From Streptomyces narbonensis (GTDB lineage: Bacteria > Actinomycetota > Actinomycetes > Streptomycetales > Streptomycetaceae), in contig NZ_BMSF01000002.1 in NCBI RefSeq assembly GCF_014649015.1, positions 62,001 through 126,000 of the forward strand: a DNA stretch of 64,000 bases, written 5' to 3'. Position numbers and translations under genes: made by a program. This document shows, in pieces, positions 38,286 through 48,353 of this stretch. How positions within the stretch are numbered: position 1 is the stretch's first letter; the number at the start of each line of letters is the position of its first letter. The notes under the pieces were generated by a model that worked only from the letters and a program-made list of their open reading frames with translations, made no database searches and was not told the origin of the DNA.

Positions 38286-39583
38286 GCACGACCCCTCCCA
38301 CCGCGAGCGACGAGACGGCCGTCCCCGAGCCTCGTGCGGGCCAGGACGCCCCCGCCGCCGGCGCGATCCCCGCCGTCGACCCCCGCCTCCTCGTCCGCCA
38401 GCAGGGCCTGAAGGGCTACGTCGAGGAGTTCAAGCGCAAGATCCGCTCCGGCGAGATCGGCTCGCTGCCCGTCGTGGTCGGCCTGATCGTCATCGGCATC
38501 GTCTTCCAGGCGCTGACCGGCAACTTCATCACCTCGTACAACCTCGACCAGATCACGCTGTACGCGGTCGGCCCCGGCATCATGGCCGTCGGCATCGTCT
38601 TCGTCCTGCTGCTCGGCGAGATCGACCTCGCCGTCGGCTCCGTGGCGGGTCTGGCCGGCGCGGTCTGGGGCGTCCTCGGCACCGACATGCCCGACGGCCT
38701 CGCGATCGTCCTCGGCATCCTCTCCGGCACCCTGATCGGCGCCTTCCACGGTCTGGTCTTCGCCAAGATCGGCGTGCCCGCCTTCGTCGTCACCCTCGCC
38801 GGCTTCCTCGGCTGGGCCGGTCTGCAGACCTGGGTGATGGGCGACCGCTCCACCATCCCCACCCCGATCGGCAGCTTCGTCGGCGACCTCACGAAGTACT
38901 ACTTCTCCGACGTCGCCGCCGCCTACGGCCTCGCCGTGGCCGTCGTCGCCGCCTTCTACCTCGCCCAGCTGCGGGACTCCCGCCGCCGCAAGGCCGCCGA
39001 GCTGCCGCACCGCCCGCAGAGCGAGATCATCCTGCGCACCGCCGTCCTGGCGGTCCTGGTCCTCGTCGCCGCGTACGGCTTCAACCAGGAGCAGGGCCTC
39101 CCGCTCTCCCTGGTGATCTTCCTGCTGATCCTGCTCGTCACCGACTTCGTGCTCCGCCGCACCACGTACGGCCGTCAGGTCTTCGCGGTCGGCGGCGGCA
39201 TCGAGGCAGCCCGCCGCGCCGGCATCAACGTCTCCTGGATCCGGATCTCGGTCTTCATGATCTCCGGCACCATGGGCGCGATCGGCGGCCTCTTCCTGGC
39301 CTCCGCCACCGGCGGCGCCGACCGCTCCCTGGGCGGCGGCAACCAGCTGATGATGTGCATCGCCGCGGCGGTCATCGGCGGCACGTCCCTCTTCGGCGGA
39401 CGCGGCAAGGTCTGGTCGGCGCTCCTGGGCATCCTGGTCATCCAGTCCATCGTCCAGGGCCTCAACCAGATGAACCTGTCCTCGAACGCGATCCAGTACA
39501 TGATCACCGGAGCGGTCCTGCTCATCGCCGTGATCATCGACTCGGTCTCCCGCAAGACGCAGAAGTCGGCCGGCCGCGCCTAG
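38282..39583 (+). CDS. xylH: Sugar ABC transporter permease
   Basis: 433 residues. A cytoplasmic N-terminal tail of about 60 residues is followed by ten or more membrane spans of the BPD_transp_2 (ribose/xylose) family. Landmarks: GIVFVLLLGEIDLAVGSVAG, FAKIGVPAFVVTLAGFLGW, RTTYGRQVFAVGGGIEAARRAGI and IGGTSLFGGRGKVW. The coupling loop ARRAGINV contacts XylG. Terminator at 39619-39646. Confidence 0.93.
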   Translation: MSTTPPTASDETAVPEPRAGQDAPAAGAIPAVDPRLLVRQQGLKGYVEEFKRKIRSGEIGSLPVVVGLIVIGIVFQALTGNFITSYNLDQITLYAVGPGIMAVGIVFVLLLGEIDLAVGSVAGLAGAVWGVLGTDMPDGLAIVLGILSGTLIGAFHGLVFAKIGVPAFVVTLAGFLGWAGLQTWVMGDRSTIPTPIGSFVGDLTKYYFSDVAAAYGLAVAVVAAFYLAQLRDSRRRKAAELPHRPQSEIILRTAVLAVLVLVAAYGFNQEQGLPLSLVIFLLILLVTDFVLRRTTYGRQVFAVGGGIEAARRAGINVSWIRISVFMISGTMGAIGGLFLASATGGADRSLGGGNQLMMCIAAAVIGGTSLFGGRGKVWSALLGILVIQSIVQGLNQMNLSSNAIQYMITGAVLLIAVIIDSVSRKTQKSAGRA

Positions 39584-39618
39584 GGACCCCGTCCCGCGCG
39601 CGTAACGCTCGCCACACC

Positions 39619-39646
39619 GCCCGGCGCCGTGAAACCGGCGCCGGGC
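39619..39646 (+). terminator. Terminator of xylFGH
   Basis: GCCCGGCGCCG (39619-39629) pairs with 39636-39646 around TGAAAC. The remaining bases to dxs (39647-39838) hold its promoter, with CATTAGAC as a -10-like element near 39785. Confidence 0.8.
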
Positions 39647-39838
39647 ACTGCTGCGTCCGGAGCAGTGCACGACGGCGTACGAGAGCGGTGCGCGCGGGCG
39701 CACAGAGCCGTACAGATCAGCGGCATGTCGGCCATGAGGGTGACGCCTCACCCCCCGGCCCGATGCCCACGATCCAAGACGGAACATTAGACTCGACAAA
39801 TCGGCATGCTCGACCAGCTCAAACGCAAGGAGGCACGG

Positions 39839-41758
39839 GTGGCTCTGCTGACCCGTATCAGGGGACCGAGAGATCTTGACCGGCTCTCCCCGGAACAGCT
39901 GGACCAGCTGGCCGACGAGATCAGGACGTTCCTCGTGGACGCCGTCTCCAAGACCGGCGGGCACCTCGGCCCCAACCTCGGCGTGGTCGAGCTGACCATC
40001 GCCCTGCACCGCGTGTTCGACTCCCCGAAGGACAAGGTCCTCTGGGACACCGGACACCAGAGCTACGTCCACAAGCTGCTCACGGGCCGCCAGGACTTCT
40101 CCAAGCTCAAGATGAAGGGCGGCCTCTCCGGCTACCCCTCACAGGCGGAGTCCGAGCACGACGTGATCGAGAACTCGCACGCCTCGACGGTCCTCGGCTG
40201 GGCCGACGGACTCGCCAAGGCCAACGAGGTCCTGAAGAAGGACGACCACGTCGTCGCCGTCATCGGCGACGGAGCCCTCACGGGCGGCATGGCCTGGGAG
40301 GCGCTGAACAACATCGCCGCCGCCAAGGACCGCCCGCTCGTCATCGTCGTCAACGACAACGAGCGCTCCTACGCGCCCACGATCGGCGGCCTCGCCAACC
40401 ACCTGGCGACCCTGCGCACCACCGACGGCTACGAGCGCTTCCTCGCCCGCGGCAAGGACATCCTGGAGCGCACCCCCGTCGTCGGGAAGCCGCTCTACGA
40501 GACCCTGCACGGCGCCAAGAAGGGCCTCAAGGACTTCATCGCCCCGCAGGGCATGTTCGAGGACCTCGGCCTCAAGTACGTCGGCCCCATCGACGGCCAC
40601 GACATCGAGGCCCTGGAGTCCGCGCTGACCCGCGCCAAGCGCTTCGGCGGCCCGGTCATCGTCCACTGCCTCACCGAGAAGGGCCGCGGCTACCAGCCGG
40701 CCCTCCAGGACGAGGCCGACCGCTTCCACGCCGTCGGCAAGATCCACCCCGACACCGGCCTGCCCATCGCCTCCTCCGGCGCCGACTGGACCGGCGTCTT
40801 CGCCGAGGAGATGGTCGCGCTCGGCAAGGAGCGCGAGGACGTCGTCGCCATCACGGCGGCCATGCTCCAGCCCGTCGGCCTCGACAAGTTCGCCAAGGCG
40901 TTCCCCGAGCGGGTCTTCGACGTCGGCATCGCCGAGCAGCACGCCGCGGTCTCCGCGGCCGGCCTCGCCACCGGCGGCCTCCACCCGGTCTTCGCCGTCT
41001 ACGCGACCTTCCTCAACCGCGCCTTCGACCAGGTCCTGATGGACGTGGCCCTGCACAAGTGCGGCGTCACCTTCGTCCTGGACCGGGCCGGTGTCACCGG
41101 CACCGACGGCGCCTCCCACAACGGCATGTGGGACATGTCGATCCTCCAGGTCGTGCCCGGTCTGCGGCTCGCCGCGCCGCGCGATGCCGACCAGGTCCGT
41201 GCCCAGCTCCGCGAGGCCGTCGAGATCACCGACGCCCCGACCGTGGTCCGCTTCTCGAAGGGCGCCGTCGGCCCCGCCGTACCGGCCCTGCGCCGCGTCG
41301 GCGGCATGGACGTGCTCCGTGAGCCCGGCTCGGACAGGCCCGACGTCCTCCTGGTCTCCGTGGGCGCCCTGGCGCCCATGTGCCTGGAGATCGCCGATCT
41401 GCTCGACCGTCAGGGCATCTCCACCACCGTCGTCGACCCCCGTTGGGTCAAGCCGGTCGACGAGGCCCTCGCCCCGCTCGCCGAGCAGCACCGGGTCGTC
41501 GTCACCGTCGAGGACAACAGCCGCGTCGGCGGCGTCGGCTCGGCCGTCGCCCAGGCGCTGCGCGACGCCGGCGTGGACGTGCCGCTGCGTGACTTCGGCA
41601 TCCCGCCGCGCTTCCTCGACCACGCCTCGCGCGCCGAGGTCATGGCCGAGATCGGGCTGACCGCCCCGGACATCGCCCGTCAGGTCACCGGTCTGGTCTC
41701 ACGTCTGGACGGTCGTTTCGAGTCCAGCGCGCAGGCCGTGGAGCCCGCGCGCGACTGA
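39839..41758 (+). CDS. dxs: 1-deoxy-D-xylulose-5-phosphate synthase
   Basis: First enzyme of the MEP isoprenoid pathway: thiamine-diphosphate-dependent joining of pyruvate and glyceraldehyde 3-phosphate. GTG 39839 follows AAGGAGG and gives 639 residues beginning [16 protein letters not shown]; the frame also has an ATG at 39806. Motifs: [19 protein letters not shown], the thiamine motif [16 protein letters not shown], and the transketolase pyrimidine-binding region [15 protein letters not shown] with the catalytic Glu. The gene is monocistronic, with a strong terminator. Confidence 0.96.
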   Translation: MALLTRIRGPRDLDRLSPEQLDQLADEIRTFLVDAVSKTGGHLGPNLGVVELTIALHRVFDSPKDKVLWDTGHQSYVHKLLTGRQDFSKLKMKGGLSGYPSQAESEHDVIENSHASTVLGWADGLAKANEVLKKDDHVVAVIGDGALTGGMAWEALNNIAAAKDRPLVIVVNDNERSYAPTIGGLANHLATLRTTDGYERFLARGKDILERTPVVGKPLYETLHGAKKGLKDFIAPQGMFEDLGLKYVGPIDGHDIEALESALTRAKRFGGPVIVHCLTEKGRGYQPALQDEADRFHAVGKIHPDTGLPIASSGADWTGVFAEEMVALGKEREDVVAITAAMLQPVGLDKFAKAFPERVFDVGIAEQHAAVSAAGLATGGLHPVFAVYATFLNRAFDQVLMDVALHKCGVTFVLDRAGVTGTDGASHNGMWDMSILQVVPGLRLAAPRDADQVRAQLREAVEITDAPTVVRFSKGAVGPAVPALRRVGGMDVLREPGSDRPDVLLVSVGALAPMCLEIADLLDRQGISTTVVDPRWVKPVDEALAPLAEQHRVVVTVEDNSRVGGVGSAVAQALRDAGVDVPLRDFGIPPRFLDHASRAEVMAEIGLTAPDIARQVTGLVSRLDGRFESSAQAVEPARD

Positions 41759-41786
41759 CGGACCACCCTCACCCGGCGTCACCATT

Positions 41787-41824
41787 GGGCCGGTCGGCTC
41801 ACTCTTCGGAGTGCCGACCGGCCC
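41787..41824 (+). terminator. Terminator of dxs
   Basis: GGGCCGGTCGGC (41787-41798) pairs with 41813-41824; the inner CACT/AGTG extends the stem, and CTTTCG follows. Confidence 0.9.
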
Positions 41825-41889
41825 TTTCGCGTGCATTCTGACCACAGGGCGGGCAGCCCCATGGCAGGGAGCAGCAGGGAGGTACGACC

Positions 41890-43404
41890 GTGAGTACGGA
41901 CCAACAGCCGCGCGCGAACTCCGGAGTGTTCCGGACCAAGTCGGTCGAGCAGTCGATCCGGGACACCGAGGAACCGGAGCACGCGCTCAAAAAGTCCCTG
42001 TCCGCCTGGGACCTGACCGTCTTCGGTGTCGGCGTCATCATCGGCACCGGCATCTTCGTCCTCACGGGCAAGGTCGCCAAGGAGAACGCGGGACCGGCCA
42101 CGGCCCTCGCCTTCGTCGCGGCCGGCATCGTCTGCGCCCTCGCCGCCCTGTGCTACGCCGAGTTCGCCTCGACGGTGCCGGTGGCGGGATCGGCGTACAC
42201 CTTCGCGTACGCCTCGATCGGCGAGCTGCCGGCCTGGATCATCGGCTGGGACCTCGTCCTGGAGTTCGCCCTCGGTACGGCGGTGGTGGCGGTCGGCTGG
42301 TCCGGCTACGTCCGCTCGCTGATGGACAACGTCGACTGGCATCTACCGAACGCGCTGGAAGGCCCGGACGTGGCGGGCGGCACCTTCGACATCCTGGCCT
42401 TCCTGCTGGTCCTGGTGCTGACCGTCGTCCTCGTCCTGGGCATGAAGCTCTCCGCCCGGATCACCGCGGTCGTCGTGGCCATCAAGGTGACCGTGGTGAT
42501 GATCGTGATCGTCGCCGGCCTGTTCTTCATCGTCGGCGACAACTACGACCCGTTCATCCCGCCGGCCGTCACCCCGGAGGGCGGCGGCTCCAACTGGGAC
42601 GCCCCGCTCGTCCAGCTCCTCTTCGGCTACGAGCCGACCAACTTCGGCGTGATGGGCATCTTCACCGCCGCCTCGGTCGTCTTCTTCGCCTTCATCGGCT
42701 TCGACGTGGTCGCCACGGCCGCCGAGGAGACCAAGCTGCCGCAGCGGGACATGCCCCGCGGCATCCTCGGCTCCCTCTTCATCTGCACCGTGCTGTACGT
42801 GGCGGTGGCCCTCGTCGTCACCGGCATGCAGCACTACACGGAGCTGTCCGTGAGCGCCCCGCTCGCCGACGCCTTCAAGGCCGCCGGGCATCCGTTCTAC
42901 GCGGGCGTGATCAGCTTCGGCGCCGCCGTCGGTCTCACCACGGTCTGTCTGATCCTGCTCCTGGGACAGACCCGCGTGTTCTTCGCGATGAGTCGCGACG
43001 GCCTGCTGCCGCGCTTCTTCTCCGTCACGCACCCGCGGTTCAAGACCCCGTACCGCCCGACGATCCTGCTCGGTGTGATCATCGCCATCGTCGCCGGCTT
43101 CACCAGCATCAACGAACTCGCGACCCTGGTGAACATCGGCACGCTCTTCGCCTTCGTCATGGTGGCCGTCGGCGTCATGGTGCTCCGCAGGACGCGCCCC
43201 GACCTGCACCGCGCCTTCCGCACCCCCTGGGTGCCGGTGCTGCCGTGCCTCTCCATCGCGGCTTCGTTGTGGCTGATGCTCAACCTGCCGGGCGAGACCT
43301 GGTTCCGCTTCGCCGTGTGGATGGTGATCGGCATCGTCGTGTACTTCCTGTACGGGCGCGGGCACAGCCGGTTGGGCCGGGAGGGCCGGGAGGCCACGTA
43401 CTGA
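41890..43404 (+). CDS. Amino acid permease, APC family (cationic amino acid transporter type)
   Basis: 504 residues with about 12 membrane spans. The first helix carries the substrate motif GVGVIIGTGIFVLTG. KENAGPATALAFVAAGIVCA and SAYTFAYASIGELPAWIIGW are typical of the CAT/YfnA subgroup, which moves basic or neutral amino acids. GTG 41890 follows GGGAGG. The N-terminal tail holds two conserved-looking charged segments (FRTKSVEQSIRDTEEPEHAL). Substrate not deducible. Transcribed alone. Confidence 0.92.
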   Translation: MSTDQQPRANSGVFRTKSVEQSIRDTEEPEHALKKSLSAWDLTVFGVGVIIGTGIFVLTGKVAKENAGPATALAFVAAGIVCALAALCYAEFASTVPVAGSAYTFAYASIGELPAWIIGWDLVLEFALGTAVVAVGWSGYVRSLMDNVDWHLPNALEGPDVAGGTFDILAFLLVLVLTVVLVLGMKLSARITAVVVAIKVTVVMIVIVAGLFFIVGDNYDPFIPPAVTPEGGGSNWDAPLVQLLFGYEPTNFGVMGIFTAASVVFFAFIGFDVVATAAEETKLPQRDMPRGILGSLFICTVLYVAVALVVTGMQHYTELSVSAPLADAFKAAGHPFYAGVISFGAAVGLTTVCLILLLGQTRVFFAMSRDGLLPRFFSVTHPRFKTPYRPTILLGVIIAIVAGFTSINELATLVNIGTLFAFVMVAVGVMVLRRTRPDLHRAFRTPWVPVLPCLSIAASLWLMLNLPGETWFRFAVWMVIGIVVYFLYGRGHSRLGREGREATY

Positions 43405-43501
43405 GCGGGCGGGGTACCGGGCCGACGGAGGGGTTCGGGCGGGCGACTACAGTCGGTTCGTACCCGAACTCCTCCCGACGACCGGAGCGCTGGATCCCCC
43501 C

Positions 43502-44584
43502 ATGGCGAATCGATCCCAGGCCCCCACAGCCTCTGCCCACGGTTCCACTTCCTCTCCTCTCCTCCAGGGCAACTGGCTGACCAGAGGGGAGGAGGGCCGG
43601 TTCAGCGTCTACCTGCCCCGGGACGGTGAGGTGGTGCGCTGGACCGAGGAACCGGGCGGTGGCTGGAGCGGTCCGGTCTCGCTCGGTGGCGACGGCCTGA
43701 CGCCCTTCCTGGCGGTCGGCCAGGGCGCCGACCGCTACGTCCACCTGGTCGGCCTGCGGCCCACGGCCGGGGACGAGGGACACGTCGAGCTGGTGCACAG
43801 CGTCCAGTTCCAGACGGGCCGTCCGGCCGTGGCCTGGCGCTCCATCGGACACTCGAACGGCAAGGGGCCGTGGACGGGCAACCCGGCCGTCGCGGTGGAC
43901 GCCCAGGGGCGCGCGTACGCCTTCGTGCGGAACGGCGGCGGCGGGCTGAGCGTCCGGGCGCAGAAGGACGCCGGCGGCTGGCACCCGTGGTGGGACCTGC
44001 ACGGCTCGGGCACCGACCCGTCCCCCGTCGCGGCGGTCAACGGCCAGGGGCGCGTCGAGCTCCTCACGGCCACCGCGAAGGGCCTGCTCCGCTACGTCCA
44101 GGAGGAGCCGGGCGCCAAGCCCGTGCGCCAGGACCTGCTGCCCGCGGAAGTCACCCTCGGCACGCTCGCTGCGGTGACCGGCCCGTCGGGTCACGTGACG
44201 CTCTACTACTGCGACCAGGACGGCGGGGTCCGCGCCTGGTCCCCGGGCCGCGGCCTGGCCCCGACACGCCTCGCCGACGCGGTCGGTACGGGACGGCTCG
44301 CCGCGACCCGCTGTCTGATCGACGGTTTCGACTGCACGGTCCTCGCACAGCAGTCGGCGGACGGCCGCCTCGCCCTCGCCGCCTACCCGAGCGAGCAGGA
44401 GGAGTCGGGCGCCCGCTGGTCGGAGACCGGTGAGGCACGCGGACAGCTGACCACGGTCCTCACCCGGAGCCTCGACGGCCGCCTGGTCGCCATGGCCCTG
44501 GCCGGTGCGGGCGGGCTGGTCACCACGCGTCAGAAGGCGGCGGCGGACGGCCTCCTCCTGGAGAGCTGGCGCCCCGTCGGCTGA
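43502..44584 (+). CDS. Predicted beta-propeller protein, function unknown
   Basis: 360 residues, no signal peptide or membrane span. Repeated blades of about 50 residues end in aromatic-rich strands, such as FSVYLPRDGEVVRWTEEP, RAYAFVRNGGGGLSVRAQ, VELLTATAKGLLRYVQEE and VTLYYCDQDGGVRAWSP. The pattern resembles lectin-like or tectonin-like propellers. The organisation suggests a ligand-binding rather than catalytic protein. ATG 43502 is preceded by CGGAGCGCTGGATCCCCC. A strong terminator follows. Confidence 0.75.
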   Translation: MANRSQAPTASAHGSTSSPLLQGNWLTRGEEGRFSVYLPRDGEVVRWTEEPGGGWSGPVSLGGDGLTPFLAVGQGADRYVHLVGLRPTAGDEGHVELVHSVQFQTGRPAVAWRSIGHSNGKGPWTGNPAVAVDAQGRAYAFVRNGGGGLSVRAQKDAGGWHPWWDLHGSGTDPSPVAAVNGQGRVELLTATAKGLLRYVQEEPGAKPVRQDLLPAEVTLGTLAAVTGPSGHVTLYYCDQDGGVRAWSPGRGLAPTRLADAVGTGRLAATRCLIDGFDCTVLAQQSADGRLALAAYPSEQEESGARWSETGEARGQLTTVLTRSLDGRLVAMALAGAGGLVTTRQKAAADGLLLESWRPVG

Positions 44585-44612
44585 GCCCACCCGCCCCGCG
44601 GGGCGCACGCGA

Positions 44613-44650
44613 AACGGCCCCGGCACCTTTCTTCAGGTGCCGGGGCCGTT
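44613..44650. terminator. Bidirectional terminator between the propeller gene and the beta-oxidation operon
   Basis: AACGGCCCCGGCACCT (44613-44628) pairs perfectly with 44635-44650 around TTCTTC, a 16-bp stem between two converging transcripts. Confidence 0.92.
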
Positions 44651-44680
44651 CACGTACTCCCTAGGGAGTGCGCTCCGGTG

Positions 44681-46819
44681 TTACGCCGGGACGCTCGCCA
44701 CGCCCTGCGCCAGGAAACGCTTGCCGTTGACGCGCTCGGAGACGCCCTCGCGGTCCAGGTACGGCGTGATGCCGCCCAGGTGGAAGGGCCAGCCGGCGCC
44801 CGTGATCAGGCAGAGGTCGATGTCCTGCGCCTCGGCGACGACACCCTCCTCCAGCATCAGGCCGATCTCCTGCGCCACCGCGTCGAGGACGCGGTCGCGG
44901 ACCTGCTGCTCGGTCAGGACGGAGTCGCCCTGGACGAGAAGCGCGGCGACCTCGGGGTCGAGCTCGGGCTTGAAGCCGTTCTCCGGCTTGTAGACGTAGA
45001 AGCCGCGCTTGCCGGCCTCGACGACGGCCTTCAGGTTGGGGGAGACGATGAAGCGCTCCGGGAAGGCGCGGTTCAGGGTCTCGGAGACGTGCAGACCGAT
45101 CGCCGGCCCGACGAGCTCCAGGAGGACCAGGGGGGACATCGGCAGGCCGAGCGGCTCGATCGCCTTCTCGGCGGTCTCGACCGACGTGCCCTCGTCGATG
45201 ACGTTCTGGATCTCGCCCATGAAGCGGGTGAGGATGCGGTTCACGACGAACGCCGGGGCGTCCTTCGTCAGGACCGCGGTCTTCTTCAGCTTCTTCGCGA
45301 CACCGAACGCGGTGGCCAGCGAGGCGTCGTCCGTCTGCTCGCCGCGGACGATCTCCAGGAGCGGGAGGATCGCGACCGGGTTGAAGAAGTGGAAGCCGAC
45401 CACGCGCTCGGGGTGCTGGAGCTTCGACGCCATCTCGGAGACCGACAGCGAGGAGGTGTTGGTGGCGAGGATCGCGTGCGCCGGGGCGACCGCCTCGACC
45501 TCCGCGAACACCTTCTGCTTGACGGACATCTCCTCGAACACGGCCTCGATGATGAAGTCCGCGTCCGCGAAGCCCTCGGCCTTGTCCAGGACACCGGAGA
45601 CCAGGCCCTTGAGACGGTTGGCCTTGTCCTGGTTGATGCGGCCCTTGCCGAGCAGCTTCTCGATCTCGGCGTGGACGTAGCCCACACCCTTGTCGACGCG
45701 CTCCTGGTCGATGTCGGTCAGGACGACCGGCACCTCGAGGCGGCGCAGGAAGAGCAGGGCGAGCTGGGAGGCCATCAGGCCGGCACCGACGACACCGACC
45801 TTGGTGACCGCGCGGGCCAGCGACTTGTCCGGGGCGCCGGCGGGGCGCTTGCCGCGCTTCTGCACCAGGTTGAAGGCGTAGATGCCGGAGCGGAGCTCGC
45901 CGCCCATGATCAGGTCCGCGAGGGCCTGGTCCTCGGCGTCGAAGCCCTTCTGCAGGTCCCCGTCCTTGGCGGCCTCGATGATGTCGAGGGCGCGGTAGGC
46001 GGCCGGGGCGGCGCCGTGCACCTTGGAGTCGGCGATGGCGCGGCCCTTGGCGACGGCCTGGTCCCAGCCCTCGCCGCGGTCGATCTCGGGGCGCTCGACG
46101 GCCACGGAGCCGTTCAGGACGGAGGCCGTCCAGATCAGCGACTGCTCCAGGAAGTCGGCGCCCTCGAACAGTGCGTCGGCGATGCCGAGCTCGAAGACCT
46201 GCTTGCCCTTGAGCTGGCGGTTCTGGTTCAGCGAGTTCTCGATGATGACCGAGACGGCCTTCTCGGCGCCGATGAGGTTCGGCAGGATCGCGCAGCCGCC
46301 CCAGCCGGGCACCAGGCCGAGGAAGACCTCGGGCAGCGAGAAGGCCGGCAGGGCCTTCGACACGGTGCGGTAGGTGCAGTGCAGACCGACCTCGACGCCG
46401 CCGCCCATGGCAGCGCCGTTGTAGTACGCGAAGGTCGGCACGGCGAGCGCGGACAGACGCTTGAAGACGTCGTGGCCGCCCTTGCCGATGGCGAGGGCCT
46501 CGTCGTGCTGCTTGAGCAGCTCGACGCCCTTGAGGTCGGCGCCGACGGCGAAGATGAACGGCTTCCCGGTGATACCGGCGCCGACGATCTCACCGTTCGC
46601 GGCCTCGGCCTCGACCTGGTCGATCGCCGTGTTCAGGTTGGCCAGCGACTGCGGGCCGAAGGTGGTCGGCTTGGTGTGGTCGAAGCCGTTGTCCAGCGTG
46701 ATCAGTGCGAACCGACCCGCACCGGCGGGCAGTTCGAAGTGCCGTACGTGGGCGCTCGTGACGACCTCGTCGGGGAAGAGCGCGGCGGCGCCCTTCAGAA
46801 GCTCGGCGGTGGTGCTCAC
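44681..46819 (-). CDS. Trifunctional-type fatty-acid oxidation protein: enoyl-CoA hydratase/3-hydroxyacyl-CoA dehydrogenase
   Basis: GTG 46819 overlaps the thiolase stop; 712 residues. The N-terminal crotonase domain keeps both catalytic glutamates (GGGVEVGLHC and FSLPEVFLG). The central HAD NAD domain has VTKVGVVGAGLMASQLALLF, with catalytic His in ERVVGFHFFNPVAILPL, followed by two C-terminal helical HAD domains (RILTRFMGEIQNVIDEG, VEAGKRGFYVY). This is the FadB/FadJ alpha-subunit layout and, with the adjacent thiolase, carries out beta-oxidation. It matches SCO6026 of S. coelicolor by context. Confidence 0.95.
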   Translation of the reverse strand: MSTTAELLKGAAALFPDEVVTSAHVRHFELPAGAGRFALITLDNGFDHTKPTTFGPQSLANLNTAIDQVEAEAANGEIVGAGITGKPFIFAVGADLKGVELLKQHDEALAIGKGGHDVFKRLSALAVPTFAYYNGAAMGGGVEVGLHCTYRTVSKALPAFSLPEVFLGLVPGWGGCAILPNLIGAEKAVSVIIENSLNQNRQLKGKQVFELGIADALFEGADFLEQSLIWTASVLNGSVAVERPEIDRGEGWDQAVAKGRAIADSKVHGAAPAAYRALDIIEAAKDGDLQKGFDAEDQALADLIMGGELRSGIYAFNLVQKRGKRPAGAPDKSLARAVTKVGVVGAGLMASQLALLFLRRLEVPVVLTDIDQERVDKGVGYVHAEIEKLLGKGRINQDKANRLKGLVSGVLDKAEGFADADFIIEAVFEEMSVKQKVFAEVEAVAPAHAILATNTSSLSVSEMASKLQHPERVVGFHFFNPVAILPLLEIVRGEQTDDASLATAFGVAKKLKKTAVLTKDAPAFVVNRILTRFMGEIQNVIDEGTSVETAEKAIEPLGLPMSPLVLLELVGPAIGLHVSETLNRAFPERFIVSPNLKAVVEAGKRGFYVYKPENGFKPELDPEVAALLVQGDSVLTEQQVRDRVLDAVAQEIGLMLEEGVVAEAQDIDLCLITGAGWPFHLGGITPYLDREGVSERVNGKRFLAQGVASVPA

Positions 46820-48030
46820 TTGCCCTCCCAGTGGGGGTTTTCCCAGATGACCGTCGCGCCCATGCCGAAGCCGACGCACATGGTGTTGAGGCCGTAGCGG
46901 ACCTGCGGGTTCTCCTCGAACTGGCGGGCCAGCTGCGTCATCAGACGGACGCCGGAGGAGGCGAGCGGGTGGCCGTACGCGATGGCGCCGCCGTACTGGT
47001 TGACGCGGGCGTCGTCGTCGGCGATGCCGTAGTGCTCCAGGAACGCGAGGACCTGGACCGCGAAGGCCTCGTTGATCTCGAAGAGGTCGATGTCCTCGAT
47101 CGACAGACCGGCCTTGGCGAGGGCCTTCTCCGTCGCGGGGATCGGGCCGTAGCCCATGACCTCGGGCTCGACGCCGGCGAAGGCGTACGAGACGAGGCGC
47201 ATCTTCACCGGGAGGTCGTTCTCGCGGGCGAAGTCCTCGGAGGCGATGATCGAGGCGGTGGCGCCGTCGTTGAGACCGGCCGCGTTGCCCGCGGTGACGT
47301 TGCCGTGGACGCGGAACGGCGTCTTCAGGTTGGCCAGCGACTCCAGGGTGGTGCCCGGGCGCATCGGCTCGTCGGCGGTGACCAGGCCCCAGCCGGTCTC
47401 GCCGGCCTCGGCGTTGGTGCGGCGCACCGAGATCGGCACGAGGTCCGCCTGGATCTTGCCGTCGGCGTACGCCTTGGCGGCCTTCTCCTGCGAGCGCACG
47501 GCGTACTCGTCGGCGCGGCGCTTGGTGATGCTCGGGTAGCGGTCGTGCAGGTTCTCGGCGGTCATGCCCATGAACAGGGCGGACTCGTCGACCAGCTTCT
47601 CGCTGACGAACCGCGGGTTCGGGTCGACGCCCTCGCCCATGGGGTGACGGCCCATGTGCTCGACACCACCGGCGATGACGGCGTCGTACGCGCCGAAGGC
47701 GATGGAACCGGCGACGCTCGTGACGGCGGTGAGGGCACCGGCGCACATGCGGTCGATCGAGTAGCCGGGCACGGACTGCGGCAGGCCGGCGAGGATGCCC
47801 GCCGTGCGACCGAGGGTCAGGCCCTGGTCACCGATCTGCGTGGTCGCGGCGATGGCGACCTCGTCGATCTTCGCGGGGTCGAGGCCGGGGTTGCGGCGCA
47901 GCAGCTCCCGGATGGCCTTGACGACGAGGTCGTCGGCGCGGGTCTCGTGGTAGATGCCCTTCGGGCCCGCCTTGCCGAACGGGGTGCGGACGCCGTCGAC
48001 GAAGACGACGTCCCTGACGCTACGAGGCAC
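46816..48030 (-). CDS. Acetyl-CoA C-acyltransferase (thiolase)
   Basis: 404 residues from GTG 48030, preceded by GGAGGAGAG; the longer frame to 48168 is promoter DNA. Catalytic residues: nucleophilic Cys in SIDRMCAGALTAV, NEAFAVQ, His in GGAIAYGHPLASSG and the acid/base Cys in NTMCVGFGMG. First gene of a two-gene operon (GTGA overlap with the hydratase/dehydrogenase), so it is the beta subunit that cleaves 3-ketoacyl-CoA. Confidence 0.95.
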   Translation of the reverse strand: MPRSVRDVVFVDGVRTPFGKAGPKGIYHETRADDLVVKAIRELLRRNPGLDPAKIDEVAIAATTQIGDQGLTLGRTAGILAGLPQSVPGYSIDRMCAGALTAVTSVAGSIAFGAYDAVIAGGVEHMGRHPMGEGVDPNPRFVSEKLVDESALFMGMTAENLHDRYPSITKRRADEYAVRSQEKAAKAYADGKIQADLVPISVRRTNAEAGETGWGLVTADEPMRPGTTLESLANLKTPFRVHGNVTAGNAAGLNDGATASIIASEDFARENDLPVKMRLVSYAFAGVEPEVMGYGPIPATEKALAKAGLSIEDIDLFEINEAFAVQVLAFLEHYGIADDDARVNQYGGAIAYGHPLASSGVRLMTQLARQFEENPQVRYGLNTMCVGFGMGATVIWENPHWEGK

Positions 48031-48081
48031 GATGGCTCTCCTCCAGGGTGCGGGATGGCACTGCTGCTGCGACGCACACCT

Positions 48082-48117
48082 AAGCGTGCGCTTGCTTCCC
48101 CCCATGCTACTTGCGGG
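48082..48117 (-). promoter_or_regulatory. Promoter of the beta-oxidation operon with AAGCG-TG-CGCTT palindrome
   Basis: On the minus strand TAGCAT (-10-like, about 48115-48110) is followed by AAGCAAGCGCACGCTTAGG. The palindromic core AAGCG-N2-CGCTT (48082-48093) would overlap the transcription start, a good place for a TetR-type fatty-acid repressor. The rest of the 323-base gap 48031-48353 holds only the leader and promoter of the hydrolase gene. Confidence 0.45.
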
Positions 48118-48353
48118 TAACCAGGCTGCCCAGCCCCTGGGGCCCAAGCGGCGAAGGTCACACTGCACGAGCGTGCTCGAACGACCGCGCGCCCCGGGCG
48201 CACGCCCGTCCGATCGGCGCGCTCGCGCTACCCGATCGGGTCGGCTGCCCGCCAGACCCGGTCATGTCGACCCCCTCCGGCGACCGTCCGGGCGGAACCT
48301 GGCCCCGCCCGGGGCGCCCGTCCCGGGCCCGGTCCCAGCGAAACGGAGCACCC

